NCBI GenBank assembly: GCA_964448135.1
Contig: CAYUVH010000022.1
Coordinates: 124,001-188,000, forward strand
Direction: 5' to 3'
Source: CAYUVH01 sp964448135
GTDB taxonomy: Bacteria > Verrucomicrobiota > Verrucomicrobiia > Limisphaerales > UBA8199
DNA length: 64,000 nt
A program made the position numbers and the translations under genes. The notes beneath the pieces were generated by a model. The model was not told the origin of the DNA. It ran no database searches and saw only the letters and a program-made list of their open reading frames with translations. Positions 43,995 through 51,865 of this stretch are shown piece after piece (position 1 is the stretch's first letter; every line of letters begins with the position of its first letter).

Positions 43995-44546
43995 TCAGAA
44001 TGGCTGCCCCAAAGCCAGGCCGGCCACGATCAACCCGAATAACCTGACGGAAAAAAACTGGTCGAGTTTTTGCCAGGCTTCCTCGAACAAATCCGCCTCA
44101 GGCTCGGTGTCGGGCACGCGCGGCGTCATGGTCGAAGGCCGCAGATCAGGTCCGGTCTGGACAAATATGCCGCGCATTGCCTGTAGGAAATCGGCGGGCA
44201 GCTCGCCTTCTTCCATGAACACGTTTGGCCATCGCTCGGACGCATTTACCAGATAGAGGCCCAGCCGGCCCACGCTGCAAATCCGCGCCGGCGAAGCTTT
44301 TTCGTCGGGGAAAATCCGGCGAAACCAACGCACCATCTCCTCATAAGCTTCGCGCAATGAGAGTGTCAGGGGTGATTGATCCGGCGACTGTTTGTGCGCC
44401 ACTGCGGCGCGTTCCAAAATGCGGATGATGACCTGGCTTTGATGCACCTTGCCCAGGACCCCGTGTGCGCGCAGGTAGTCTTCGAGACGATAATACGCCG
44501 CGTTCCATTCCGCGTCGGTGCCGGTGCTTGGGTGAAATCCATTCAT
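43995..44546 (-). CDS. Unknown protein encoded between opgG and opgH
   Basis: The 183-residue product begins MNGFHPSTGTDAEWNAAYYR; the ATG overlaps the opgG stop as ATGA, and the next gene starts one base after its own stop, so all three are translated in tandem. It has a helical, soluble N-terminal part (about 1-150) and a hydrophobic C-terminal tail (FFSVRLFGLIVAGLALGQPF) that looks like a single tail anchor. I do not recognise the family. The position suggests a role in making, regulating or modifying periplasmic glucans, perhaps as a cytosolic regulator anchored next to OpgH. E. coli mdoGH has no such gene. Confidence 0.85.
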   Translation of the reverse strand: MNGFHPSTGTDAEWNAAYYRLEDYLRAHGVLGKVHQSQVIIRILERAAVAHKQSPDQSPLTLSLREAYEEMVRWFRRIFPDEKASPARICSVGRLGLYLVNASERWPNVFMEEGELPADFLQAMRGIFVQTGPDLRPSTMTPRVPDTEPEADLFEEAWQKLDQFFSVRLFGLIVAGLALGQPF

Positions 44547-46024
44547 GGCTGCCAGGTATATTTCCACGTCTCGGTCGCCGGTTTGTCTTGATAGCGCAGG
44601 AACGCGGTCAGTTCGGTGGCAGTATTCGTGGCCGCGACTTCGACCACCAGCCGCTGGGAATGCGCGAGCTCATTGGGAATCAGAGTTTGATTGAGAATCC
44701 GGGTCCCCGCTCCGGCCTCGACGATCGGCTGCGGCTTGTCTTTCGGGGAAAGGTGAGCCAGCGGACCGCCTTGGAACTCAACCACGAAGCGCAGACCGGG
44801 CGTATTCGTGTTCTCCAACTGACCGACCCGCGTCGAATGCGCCATGCCCAGGGTTTTGGGTATGATTTCATTCGTTCCCCAGCTCATTTCATAAGCAAAG
44901 GTCACGGGGACTCCCGGTTTCGGAGGTGTCGCCGGCCGCCAGTACGCCACGATGTTGTCCTGGTATTCATCGCGGGTGGGAAGTTGCAATAACACCACCG
45001 ACCCCTGGCCCCAGTCTCCGAGTGGGCGAACCCATACGTTGGGACGTTCGTGATATTTTGCCACCAGATCGGCGTAGTGTTCGTATTTGCGATCGCGTTG
45101 CATCAGGCCGAAACCACGCGGATGTTCGTCCGTGTAAACGTTGAAGCGCGCCATCTTTCCCGCTTCGAAAGGGCGCCAGATCCACTCGTCCTTCCCGGTA
45201 TTGAGCAGCAGCCCGTCGGCGTCGTGTACCTCCGGCCGGAAATCCTGGCCCGGTTGATGGCTGTTTTCATCAAACCAAAACATGCTGACCAGTGGCGCCA
45301 CGCCAAAGTCGTCGAGTTCGCGGCGGGGATAGAATGTCGCCGTTACTTGCGAGACCGTCTGGGTGCCATCACTGATGACGAACTCGCAGGCACCGGCAGT
45401 CGCAGGACTGTCCAGCAGCGCATAGATGGTGATGCTCCGGTCGCGGGCTTTTGGTTTGGCGAACCAGAATTCCTTGAACATCGGAAATTCCTCGCTCCCC
45501 AGGTGGCTCGTGCCCAAAGCGAGCCCCCGGGCGGAGGATCCGTAGGTTTGCCCGAACCCCACCATGCGAAAATAGGACGCGTCCTGGAAGGCGGCGATCT
45601 CACGGGATTTTTCCTGCCGAATAATGCGAAACCCCGAAAACCCCGGGACCTGTGCGGACTCGATGTGATTGGAGCCGTAGGAGAAATAGTCCGGGGAAAA
45701 AGGAATGTCGAAGATCTTGTCCCCGTTCAATTCGTGCAAGCTGACCAGGTCACGATGCATACCGCCCGGGTGGCTGAACTCGATGCGGAAGGGCAGCCGC
45801 TCTTCACCCCAGAGTGATTTCTCGCGCTGGAAGGTGATCTCGCGCGTTTGATCATAGGTGAGATTCGTCAGTGCTGGCGGCAGCATATTCGTCGATGCCT
45901 GAAAAGGGAGCTTCGCCAGCTCCTCGGCCTGTCGGCACACCGTAGCGAAATAATCGTACGCTGCGTTCGTCTCCACGCTCCGAAACAGCAGCGTCACAAT
46001 TATCAGATGAATGCAGCGAGTCAT
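44543..46024 (-). CDS. opgG: Periplasmic glucan biosynthesis protein OpgG/OpgD (MdoG)
   Basis: The 493-residue protein has a signal peptide (MTRCIHLIIVTLLFRSVETNA) and the two-domain OpgG fold: a large beta-sandwich (PFRIEFSHPGGMHRDLVSLHELNG, GFSGFRIIRQE, EFPMFKEFWFAKPKA) and a C-terminal Ig-like domain (GVPVTFAYEMSWGTNEIIPK). OpgG is needed for periplasmic glucan backbone processing with OpgH. OpgD is a close relative, so the exact paralogue is uncertain, but the operon with opgH supports OpgG. The start is the ATG before the signal peptide; upstream the frame runs through intergenic words. Confidence 0.92.
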   Translation of the reverse strand: MTRCIHLIIVTLLFRSVETNAAYDYFATVCRQAEELAKLPFQASTNMLPPALTNLTYDQTREITFQREKSLWGEERLPFRIEFSHPGGMHRDLVSLHELNGDKIFDIPFSPDYFSYGSNHIESAQVPGFSGFRIIRQEKSREIAAFQDASYFRMVGFGQTYGSSARGLALGTSHLGSEEFPMFKEFWFAKPKARDRSITIYALLDSPATAGACEFVISDGTQTVSQVTATFYPRRELDDFGVAPLVSMFWFDENSHQPGQDFRPEVHDADGLLLNTGKDEWIWRPFEAGKMARFNVYTDEHPRGFGLMQRDRKYEHYADLVAKYHERPNVWVRPLGDWGQGSVVLLQLPTRDEYQDNIVAYWRPATPPKPGVPVTFAYEMSWGTNEIIPKTLGMAHSTRVGQLENTNTPGLRFVVEFQGGPLAHLSPKDKPQPIVEAGAGTRILNQTLIPNELAHSQRLVVEVAATNTATELTAFLRYQDKPATETWKYTWQP

Positions 46025-46380
46025 GTTCGCTCTTTCAGGGATTTCCAAGCTCGCTTCGTGCCAACGCATCGGGCGCGAAATTACTGTCGTCACGTGGGCC
46101 TGAAATAAAAAACGGAAAACGGGCAGGCTATGTGGGGTCGCCGTTCTGTTTCGGGCTTTCGCTTTCCGTGTCCCAGCTTCCACTTTTTCCGACCCGTTTT
46201 CCGATAGCTTCCTTAGCTATGGGCGTGCCAAAGGTCGCCCCTGGCAGAAATCGCCGCAAATCCGCGCAAAGAACGGAATTTGTTTGCGTCGCGCGACCGC
46301 ATCGAGCGGGTCGGGCTGGCGTTTTGCAATTGGCAGGCCCCGCGAGGCTCGCAATCTGCAAGCCTTGGAGTGAAAAATGA
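46025..46380. other. Intergenic region upstream of opgG with inverted word repeat
   Basis: The 356-bp stretch lies between opgG and the SET gene, both on the minus strand. CGGAAAACGGG (46113-46123) and CCCGTTTTCCG (46193-46203) are an exact 11-bp inverted repeat around words such as TTTCGCTTTCCG. The opgG promoter should lie next to 46024. Frames in this stretch translate repeats and have no supported start. Confidence 0.6.
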
Positions 46381-46896
46381 TTACGCCGCGCTGGATTTTC
46401 TCACCGCGCGCCTAAACTCCTCACTCAAATAAGGCTGGTAGCTGAGCTGAAGAGACGCCGGGAGTTTTTGGAAGGAAACGATTTGCTTGCGGCACCGGGG
46501 AGATTGGCAATCACACGGCATTTGCCAGAGCGGATCCAGTTCAGTCGTGGAGTAATCCAAAAAGATTTCGTTCTCTGCTGGGATGGCGCGCAGTGCGACC
46601 ACCGTGAGGTTTTCGGAAATGATGGCGTTGGGTTCGCACGCGTGGTTGGTGAAGGTGAGGGGGTTGTCCGGTTCGGGCGCGACCCATTCCTGCCAGCCTA
46701 CGCTCACCCAGTTGGGCCCCGAGGCGAAGTCGTCATCGTACTCCAGACAGATTTTCTCGCCGCGAATTCGGTAAAGCGGTTCACCGGGGGCGACCGGGCG
46801 GCGTGTGAATATGCCGAGGCCGTGAATGCCGGAAGGCTTCAGGTGTACTGTGTCGGAAGCTTCGATACCTGCGATTGGATTATGATTATTCGCCAT
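46381..46896 (-). CDS. SET domain protein
   Basis: The 171-residue protein has the SET fold: HLKPSGIHGLGIFTRRPVAPGE at the start, the FTNHACEPNA motif (NHxCxPN, 84-90), the catalytic Tyr in EIFLDYST, and a post-SET-like CDCQSPRC cluster (128-135) that could bind zinc. SET proteins methylate lysine using SAM; bacterial ones are rare and their targets are mostly unknown. It is transcribed divergently from the hydrogenase-accessory operon. Horizontal transfer from a eukaryote is possible in principle, but SET proteins are spread widely among bacteria. Confidence 0.88.
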   Translation of the reverse strand: MANNHNPIAGIEASDTVHLKPSGIHGLGIFTRRPVAPGEPLYRIRGEKICLEYDDDFASGPNWVSVGWQEWVAPEPDNPLTFTNHACEPNAIISENLTVVALRAIPAENEIFLDYSTTELDPLWQMPCDCQSPRCRKQIVSFQKLPASLQLSYQPYLSEEFRRAVRKSSAA

Positions 46897-47086
46897 GGTG
46901 CAACGGTTGAGGGGAAAGATTTCTCGAAAGCGAAGGGTTGGTCGAGAGATTAAATGAGGGAATAACCGACACGATGGAAAAGTGTTTTCTCTGGCCCGGC
47001 TTCCTGGTCAAACAATGTTGATACTTTAAAACAGGTATGACAGAGACTTCTCGCGCTAATGCAGATTGCACAGGCTTCACCCCCAC

Positions 47087-47103
47087 TTGGGCAATTTGCC
47101 CAA
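47087..47103. promoter_or_regulatory. Perfect palindrome, possible activator site
   Basis: TTGGGCAA and TTGCCCAA are exact inverted copies with one base between. It is centred about 50 bp upstream of the -24 box of the sigma-54 candidate at 47146, within range for an enhancer-binding protein. Confidence 0.5.
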
Positions 47104-47145
47104 ATCCCACCGCCTGCTTTAGCCTGCAAATGTAACAAACTGCCA

Positions 47146-47160
47146 TGGCACATCTTATGC
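47146..47160 (+). promoter_or_regulatory. Candidate sigma-54 (-24/-12) promoter of the hydrogenase-accessory operon
   Basis: TGGCACATCTTATGC has a perfect TGGCAC -24 box and TGC of the -12 box, with GG and GC at the right distance; the first T of TTGC is A. It would start transcription near 47172, upstream of both possible start codons. Sigma-54 control of hydrogenase maturation genes is well known in other bacteria. Confidence 0.55.
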
Positions 47161-47307
47161 AAGAGATCAGGCACCATTGGTGATACCATGAACAATAATC
47201 GCGCAGATACCACATCCAGCCGGACCCCGGGACTGGGCGATAGCTGCGGGAAGACCGGTCGCTTTGGCGGTGTCCTGGCGCTGTTACCTTTGGAAGCGTC
47301 GCCAGCC

Positions 47308-48672
47308 ATGGCCGAAGTTCCAAATACTCTGCTCGACCGCATTGTCCGTGGGGTGCTTTATGCGGGACATGACGTGTTTCCTTGCCGCACGTCCGACCGA
47401 CAGCAGTTAGGCGAGGGATCCGCAGTCGGCTTGGTCTATCCGCAGACTCATTGCGAACAGCAGCACGGCTTGGAGGTTTGCCTGAAACAGGTGGAGTGCT
47501 TGCTGCGGGTAAATTGGGAATTTCCGCGATTGGAAATCACGGCTGGATTTCTTCAAGCGTCAGAGCGGCAGGTTGGACGAGTGATCGTGCTGCCGGAGGG
47601 CAGCCGCTCAGCCGTGCCCGAGTTCGAAAAGGTCGAGGAACTCGACGTGGATGGCACGATTTATCGAACGCAAGCCGAGGCCGTGGAACGCAAGGTGACT
47701 TTCGACGTGGACTCGTTTCCGTTCAAGCGCGCGATTCCGTTTCTGTTCCCGGCGACGGAAACTTCGCATGCCCTCGTTGATGACGCGGGCGAAATGCAGG
47801 GCGCGATCCAGCGGCGCGGGGCGGCGTTGCAGGGGACGGTCTGGGCCGAGGGGCGGCAAATCGAAAAGAATCTCTACAAGATAACCGTCCGCGTGATCAA
47901 TCATTCGGCCATGAGCGCCGAAGAACTTGAAAATCAGGCGCAGGTTTTGCGCCGCTGTTTCATGTCCACGCATGTGACGCTCCAGGTTTCGGGAGGCGCC
48001 TTCGTCTCGCTGTTCGATCCGCCGGAAGCATTGAAGGCCAGGAATGGAGAGTGCGAGAATATCGGGCTCTGGCCGGTGCTCGTGGGAGATGAAGCGAGGC
48101 CCGCAAACGACACCGTGCTCGCGTCCCCGGTTTTGCTTTACGATTATCCAAAGTGTGTGCCCCCCAGCCCGGACGGCTCGCGGGAGATTGGCGAAACGCC
48201 CGGCAGCGATGCCCCGCTCATGCCGGAGAATGAGGAACGTCAGGCGCAAGCGGATGCTTTCGCCCGGAGTTTATTCGGGCATAAGCAGGGCCTGGGCGCC
48301 GAGGACTTTCTCAAACTCCATGGCGTCGTGCGCAAGCTGCACGGGCCTCCGGGGTCGGATTCCTCCGCCGAGCGGCCGCCTTCTCTTTGCTATCGGACCG
48401 TTGAGTCTGTGAAGGTGGAGGGCGTTGAATTGCACAAGGGCGATCGCGTGGTGGTCTGCCCGAAACGCCGGGCGGATGTCATGGACCTGATGCTGGCGGG
48501 CAAGACCGCGCTGATCGAAGGCCTCGAGGAAGATGCGGAACACAATATTCACCTGGCTTTGATCCTGGCCGGCGATGCGGCACCCGCGATGGATGCGAAC
48601 GCGCACCCCAGCCACCGGTTTGTTTACAACGCCGACGAAGTGCGGCCGGTGCGGGCGGAGGCGGCCTCATGA
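47308..48672 (+). CDS. Uncharacterised hydrogenase-associated protein
   Basis: The 454-residue protein starts MAEVPNTLLDRIVRGVLYAG and contains GEGSAVGLVYPQTHCEQQ, a middle segment LYKITVRVINHSAMSAEELE followed by MSTHVTLQVSGGAFVSLFDP, and a C-terminal part with VEGVELHKGDRVVVCPKRRA, which could be a small beta domain. It resembles an unnamed family that I recall beside hydrogenase maturation proteases. It overlaps the maturation protease gene by ATGA, so the two are coupled. No catalytic motif is visible. The start is ATG 47308; ATG 47188 is the alternative. The proposed family link is from memory and needs a profile search. Confidence 0.7.
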   Translation: MAEVPNTLLDRIVRGVLYAGHDVFPCRTSDRQQLGEGSAVGLVYPQTHCEQQHGLEVCLKQVECLLRVNWEFPRLEITAGFLQASERQVGRVIVLPEGSRSAVPEFEKVEELDVDGTIYRTQAEAVERKVTFDVDSFPFKRAIPFLFPATETSHALVDDAGEMQGAIQRRGAALQGTVWAEGRQIEKNLYKITVRVINHSAMSAEELENQAQVLRRCFMSTHVTLQVSGGAFVSLFDPPEALKARNGECENIGLWPVLVGDEARPANDTVLASPVLLYDYPKCVPPSPDGSREIGETPGSDAPLMPENEERQAQADAFARSLFGHKQGLGAEDFLKLHGVVRKLHGPPGSDSSAERPPSLCYRTVESVKVEGVELHKGDRVVVCPKRRADVMDLMLAGKTALIEGLEEDAEHNIHLALILAGDAAPAMDANAHPSHRFVYNADEVRPVRAEAAS

Positions 48673-49175
48673 AACGCATCCTCGTCGCCGGCGTGGGAAA
48701 CATTTTCCACGGTGACGATGGATTTGGCTGCGTGGTCGCCAGCCAACTCAGGAAAATGCGGCTGCCGGCCGGGGTGACCGTCATGGATTTTGGCGTTCGG
48801 GCTTACGATCTGGCTTACGCGCTTACCGAGGGTTATGACGAAGTTATCCTGGTGGACGCGCTGCCGATGGGCAAGGAAGCCGGGACTGTGTCATTGATCG
48901 AGCCCGAACCCGGCGAATTCGAGCCGGCAAATTTTAATTCGATGGACGGGCATTCCATGAACGTAGCTGCCGCGCTGCAAATGGCACGGTCCTTTAGCGT
49001 GGTTCATGGGCGGCTGCCGGGCCGCATCTACCTTGTCGGCTGCGAACCGGAACAATTTGGCAGCGACTATGGCGAGATTTCTCTTGGCCAGGTGGTGGGC
49101 GAAGCGGTGCCCGACGCCGTTGAGATGGTCCGCTCCCTGATCAAAGAACTGACTCAAAAGGCGGCCGGCAAATGA
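48669..49175 (+). CDS. Hydrogenase maturation protease (HycI/HyaD family)
   Basis: The 168-residue protein has GVGNIFHGDDGFG with an acidic residue at 16, VILVDALP with Asp63, and DGHSMNV with His95, which correspond to the nickel-contacting Glu16, Asp62 and His93 of HybD. Such proteases clip the C-terminus of the [NiFe]-hydrogenase large subunit after metal insertion. No hydrogenase subunits or Hyp proteins are encoded nearby, so the target must lie elsewhere in the genome or be something else. The ATG overlaps the upstream gene by four bases. Confidence 0.9.
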   Translation: MKRILVAGVGNIFHGDDGFGCVVASQLRKMRLPAGVTVMDFGVRAYDLAYALTEGYDEVILVDALPMGKEAGTVSLIEPEPGEFEPANFNSMDGHSMNVAAALQMARSFSVVHGRLPGRIYLVGCEPEQFGSDYGEISLGQVVGEAVPDAVEMVRSLIKELTQKAAGK

Positions 49176-49209
49176 ATTGGTCATGATCACCAGGCCACAA
49201 ATCAAACAT

Positions 49210-49276
49210 CTTCCCGCGCCGGGCTTCCCTGGCGTCTGCAAACTACATCACTCAACGAATGCTCAGGCGCGGGAAG
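49210..49276. terminator. Inverted repeat between convergent genes
   Basis: CTTCCCGCGCC (49210-49220) and GGCGCGGGAAG (49266-49276) are perfect inverted copies around a 45-base loop, between the hydrogenase protease and the convergent ligase gene. A bidirectional terminator-like role is likely, although no T-run follows on either strand. Confidence 0.5.
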
Positions 49277-49308
49277 CGTGATTTGCCCAGGATGGTGGCA
49301 GCGATTCG

Positions 49309-49331
49309 GGCGGGCCGCACTGCGGTCCGCC
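49309..49331 (-). terminator. GC-rich hairpin at the end of the ligD polymerase gene
   Basis: GGCGGGCCGC (49309-49318) and GCGGTCCGCC (49322-49331) pair over ten positions, one of them not Watson-Crick, around a three-base loop. It begins at the ligD stop codon. There is no T-tract, so it may act as an RNA end barrier rather than a strict terminator. Confidence 0.5.
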
Positions 49332-50251
49332 TAAGAATCGTGGCCCGCCAGTCGCGGAAGCTTTTGCTTTAACTTAAGCACGGGCGCAAACAGGTCGCCT
49401 TCCTTCTTTACGCGGCCGAGGACTTCCTCCACGCCGAACGCGAGGAGTTTCGGTTGTTTCTTCTTCAACGCCCTTTCCACCTCCGCCCAGGTCACCGGAG
49501 TCGAAATCGAAGGCCGGTCTTTGGCGCGAAGCGAGTAAACATTTATCGTGGTCTTATGTTCGTCATTCTGGCTCCAATCCACGAACACCTTTCCCTTGCG
49601 CAGGGCCTTCTGCATTTTGGCGACGATTTTATCGGGAAATTTGCGGGCCAGCGCATCCGCTACCTCGTGGGCGAACGGCTTGGTTTTCTCGTAAGTGACA
49701 GCCGTGTTTAACGGTACGTAGACCTGCAATCCCTTGGAGCCGGAGGTTTTGGCGAAACTTTTGAGGCCCAGCCGATCGAACATATCTCTAATGCTCAAGG
49801 CAACCTGGCAGCACGAGATGACGTCTGCGGGCGCGCCGGGATCGAGGTCAAAAGCCAGCGCCGTGGGCTGGGTGATTTTCGGCGCACGATGTAAAAACGT
49901 GTGTAACTCCAGATCGGCGAGGTTTGCGGCCCAGACCAGCGCCGGCAGGCTGTTGATCATGCAATAGTTGACCTCCCCGCCCTCGGTGCGCGGGACTTTG
50001 GCGGTCTTCACGAAGTCGGGGGAGTAGGACGGGCAGTTCTTCTCGTAGAAGAAAAACCCACCCACACCGTCGGGATAGCGCTTCATGGTGATCGGGCGGT
50101 CCTTCAAATGCGGGAGCAGCACCGGCGAAATCTTGATGTAATAATCAATGAGCTGGCCCTTGGTGAAACCGGTTTCCGGATACATCACTTTTTCGAGGTT
50201 GCCGACCTCGAGCTTGGTGTTCCCGACCGTAAGTTGAGTTTTGGTGCCCAC
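49331..50251 (-). CDS. LigD-type DNA polymerase/primase domain protein
   Basis: The 306-residue protein is the polymerase domain of bacterial non-homologous end joining: VGNLEKVMYPETGFTKGQLI at the start, PITMKRYPDGVGGFFFYEKN, the metal motif LAFDLDPG (DxD) and SKGLQVYVPL, ending in WAEVERALKKK. It fills gaps and adds nucleotides at broken ends. It starts with GTG two bases after the stop of the ligase gene, so LigD is encoded as two separate proteins rather than one. The longer frame to 50335 is inside the neighbour and not used. Confidence 0.92.
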   Translation of the reverse strand: MGTKTQLTVGNTKLEVGNLEKVMYPETGFTKGQLIDYYIKISPVLLPHLKDRPITMKRYPDGVGGFFFYEKNCPSYSPDFVKTAKVPRTEGGEVNYCMINSLPALVWAANLADLELHTFLHRAPKITQPTALAFDLDPGAPADVISCCQVALSIRDMFDRLGLKSFAKTSGSKGLQVYVPLNTAVTYEKTKPFAHEVADALARKFPDKIVAKMQKALRKGKVFVDWSQNDEHKTTINVYSLRAKDRPSISTPVTWAEVERALKKKQPKLLAFGVEEVLGRVKKEGDLFAPVLKLKQKLPRLAGHDS

Positions 50252-50252
50252 G

Positions 50253-51854
50253 TTATTTCGCCTTCTCGCGCACGACTTCCCGGGCGTCCTTGTCCTCGCG
50301 CAAACCCAGGAAAACCGGCTGGCGCAGTTTGCCATCCCGTGTCCATTCGCCGAACTTCACCTGGCACACCAATTCCGGTTCCAGCCAGTGGCAGCGTTTC
50401 ATCTCGGTCACGCCCAGCATCCCGCGTCCGCGGCCAGGCCCGCGTTCCGGCAGATTCACGAAAGGGCACTGTTCCGTTGCCAGCGGACGGAAACGATTCA
50501 TCAACTCGCGCAGCAACTTCGTATCGAAACCCGTCCCCACCTTGCCGCAGAAGCGAAGTTGTTTCTTCTCGTAATAGCCCATCAGCAGCGCGCCAAAACT
50601 TTCCCGTGCTCCTTCCGGATCGGTGTAGCCCCCGATCACGAATTCCTGTTCGTGGTGGAGCTTCAGTTTGATCCAGCGGCCGCTGCGGCGACCGGGTTCA
50701 TAGGTTGAATCGCTTTGCTTTCCGACCAGTCCTTCGAGCCCCATCTTTGATGCTTTCTGCAAAAGCGCCTTTGCGTTTCCTTCCAGCGACGCCGAATAGC
50801 GCAGGATACCGGGCGGCTTCTGCAGGAGTTCCTCAAGCTGTGCCTTTCTTTCGTGCAGTGGTTCCGCCAGCAGGCTCTTCCCGTTCAGGCGCAATAAATC
50901 GAAGGCATAATAGAAAATCGGCGGCCGCTCTTCACCCAGTTGAAACGCCTGCAACAACTGAAATGACGAGCGCCCTTTCTGGTCGAGGGCGACGATTTCC
51001 CCGTCGAGAATCGCGTCTTTCGCTTTCAACTCCGCGATCGTGTCCACCACCTCGGGGAATTTTCCCGACAGGTCTTTTTCATTGCGCGAGAGCAATTGCA
51101 CTTGGTTGCCCATTTTGATTCCCAGCGCCCGAAACCCGTCGAACTTGATTTCGTAAACCCAATCTCCGGTGGGTGGTGTTTCCACCAGCTTCGCCTTCAT
51201 CGGTTCGATGAAACCTGCGGCGGCGATTTTCTCGGCCGGCCTTCGGACAGCTTTGTGCGCCCGCGCTGGCGGCGGCTGGCCGTTGCCGGAGGCGTGGTTG
51301 GATTGCCAAACCTGGCCGCTCCCTGCGAGTTGCTTCATGCTCTTGCCGGAAAGCGCGGAAGTGTCCTCCTGCTTCTTTGAGATGGGTCGAAGATTGGGCC
51401 CACCCCGGATCAACAACCATTGTTTGCCGCCCCGCAATTGAACCAGATACCACTCACCCGCAAGCTTTTTGCCGTGCAGGGTGAAATGAAGCTTGCCGCC
51501 TGCGAGGTCCTTGAGCGGAGTCGCGCTGCCCGGCTCGAATGTCCCGCGGTCCCAGACCATCACCGTGCCGCCGCCGTATTGGCCTTTGGGAATCGTACCC
51601 TCGAAATTGATGTAGCTCACCGGGTGATCCTCGACCTGGACCGCCAGCCGCTTTTCGCCTTTGGCCAGTGGGATATTCTTGGGCACCGCCCACGATTTCA
51701 ACGTGCCATCCAGTTCGAGCCGGAAGTCATAGTGCAAATGCGACGCCGCATGCTTTTGAATCACAAAGCGATGCTGATTGCCCGGGCCTTTGGCGGCGGG
51801 AGGTTCGGCGGTTTTGCGAAAGTCCCGCTTGCGCGTGTATTCCTTGAGCGACAT
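50253..51854 (-). CDS. LigD-type ATP-dependent DNA ligase with 3'-phosphoesterase domain
   Basis: The 533-residue protein has an N-terminal phosphoesterase domain (FVIQKHAASHLHYDFRLELD with its metal-binding His residues), a short basic linker (about 185-210), and a ligase domain with the adenylation motif YEIKFDG (Lys237), ILDGEIVALD, and a C-terminal OB fold (EFVIGGYTDPEG, MKRCHWLEPELVCQVKFGEW). It trims and seals double-strand breaks. It starts with ATG 51854, with an AGGA ribosome-binding site, 11 bases after the ku stop. The order is phosphoesterase-ligase, with the polymerase as the next gene. Confidence 0.93.
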   Translation of the reverse strand: MSLKEYTRKRDFRKTAEPPAAKGPGNQHRFVIQKHAASHLHYDFRLELDGTLKSWAVPKNIPLAKGEKRLAVQVEDHPVSYINFEGTIPKGQYGGGTVMVWDRGTFEPGSATPLKDLAGGKLHFTLHGKKLAGEWYLVQLRGGKQWLLIRGGPNLRPISKKQEDTSALSGKSMKQLAGSGQVWQSNHASGNGQPPPARAHKAVRRPAEKIAAAGFIEPMKAKLVETPPTGDWVYEIKFDGFRALGIKMGNQVQLLSRNEKDLSGKFPEVVDTIAELKAKDAILDGEIVALDQKGRSSFQLLQAFQLGEERPPIFYYAFDLLRLNGKSLLAEPLHERKAQLEELLQKPPGILRYSASLEGNAKALLQKASKMGLEGLVGKQSDSTYEPGRRSGRWIKLKLHHEQEFVIGGYTDPEGARESFGALLMGYYEKKQLRFCGKVGTGFDTKLLRELMNRFRPLATEQCPFVNLPERGPGRGRGMLGVTEMKRCHWLEPELVCQVKFGEWTRDGKLRQPVFLGLREDKDAREVVREKAK

Positions 51855-51865
51855 GTGGTCCTGCC

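Larger units (their letters stand above)
46897..47307. other. Divergent intergenic region with palindrome and sigma-54 candidate
   Basis: This 411-bp stretch separates the SET gene from the hydrogenase-accessory gene. It contains the palindrome at 47087-47103 and a -24/-12 promoter candidate at 47146-47160. A possible earlier start, ATG 47188, would add about 40 residues to the following gene. Confidence 0.6.

Noticed and set aside
46049..46063. Possible sigma-54 promoter upstream of opgG (TGGCACGAAGCGAGC on the minus strand)
   Set aside because: The -24 box is perfect, but the -12 box (GAGC) keeps only GC. It would leave a very short leader, so I judge it too weak.
46128..46361. 77-codon open frame on the minus strand between opgG and the SET gene
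   Set aside because: It reads through word repeats, has no ribosome-binding site and no sign of a domain.
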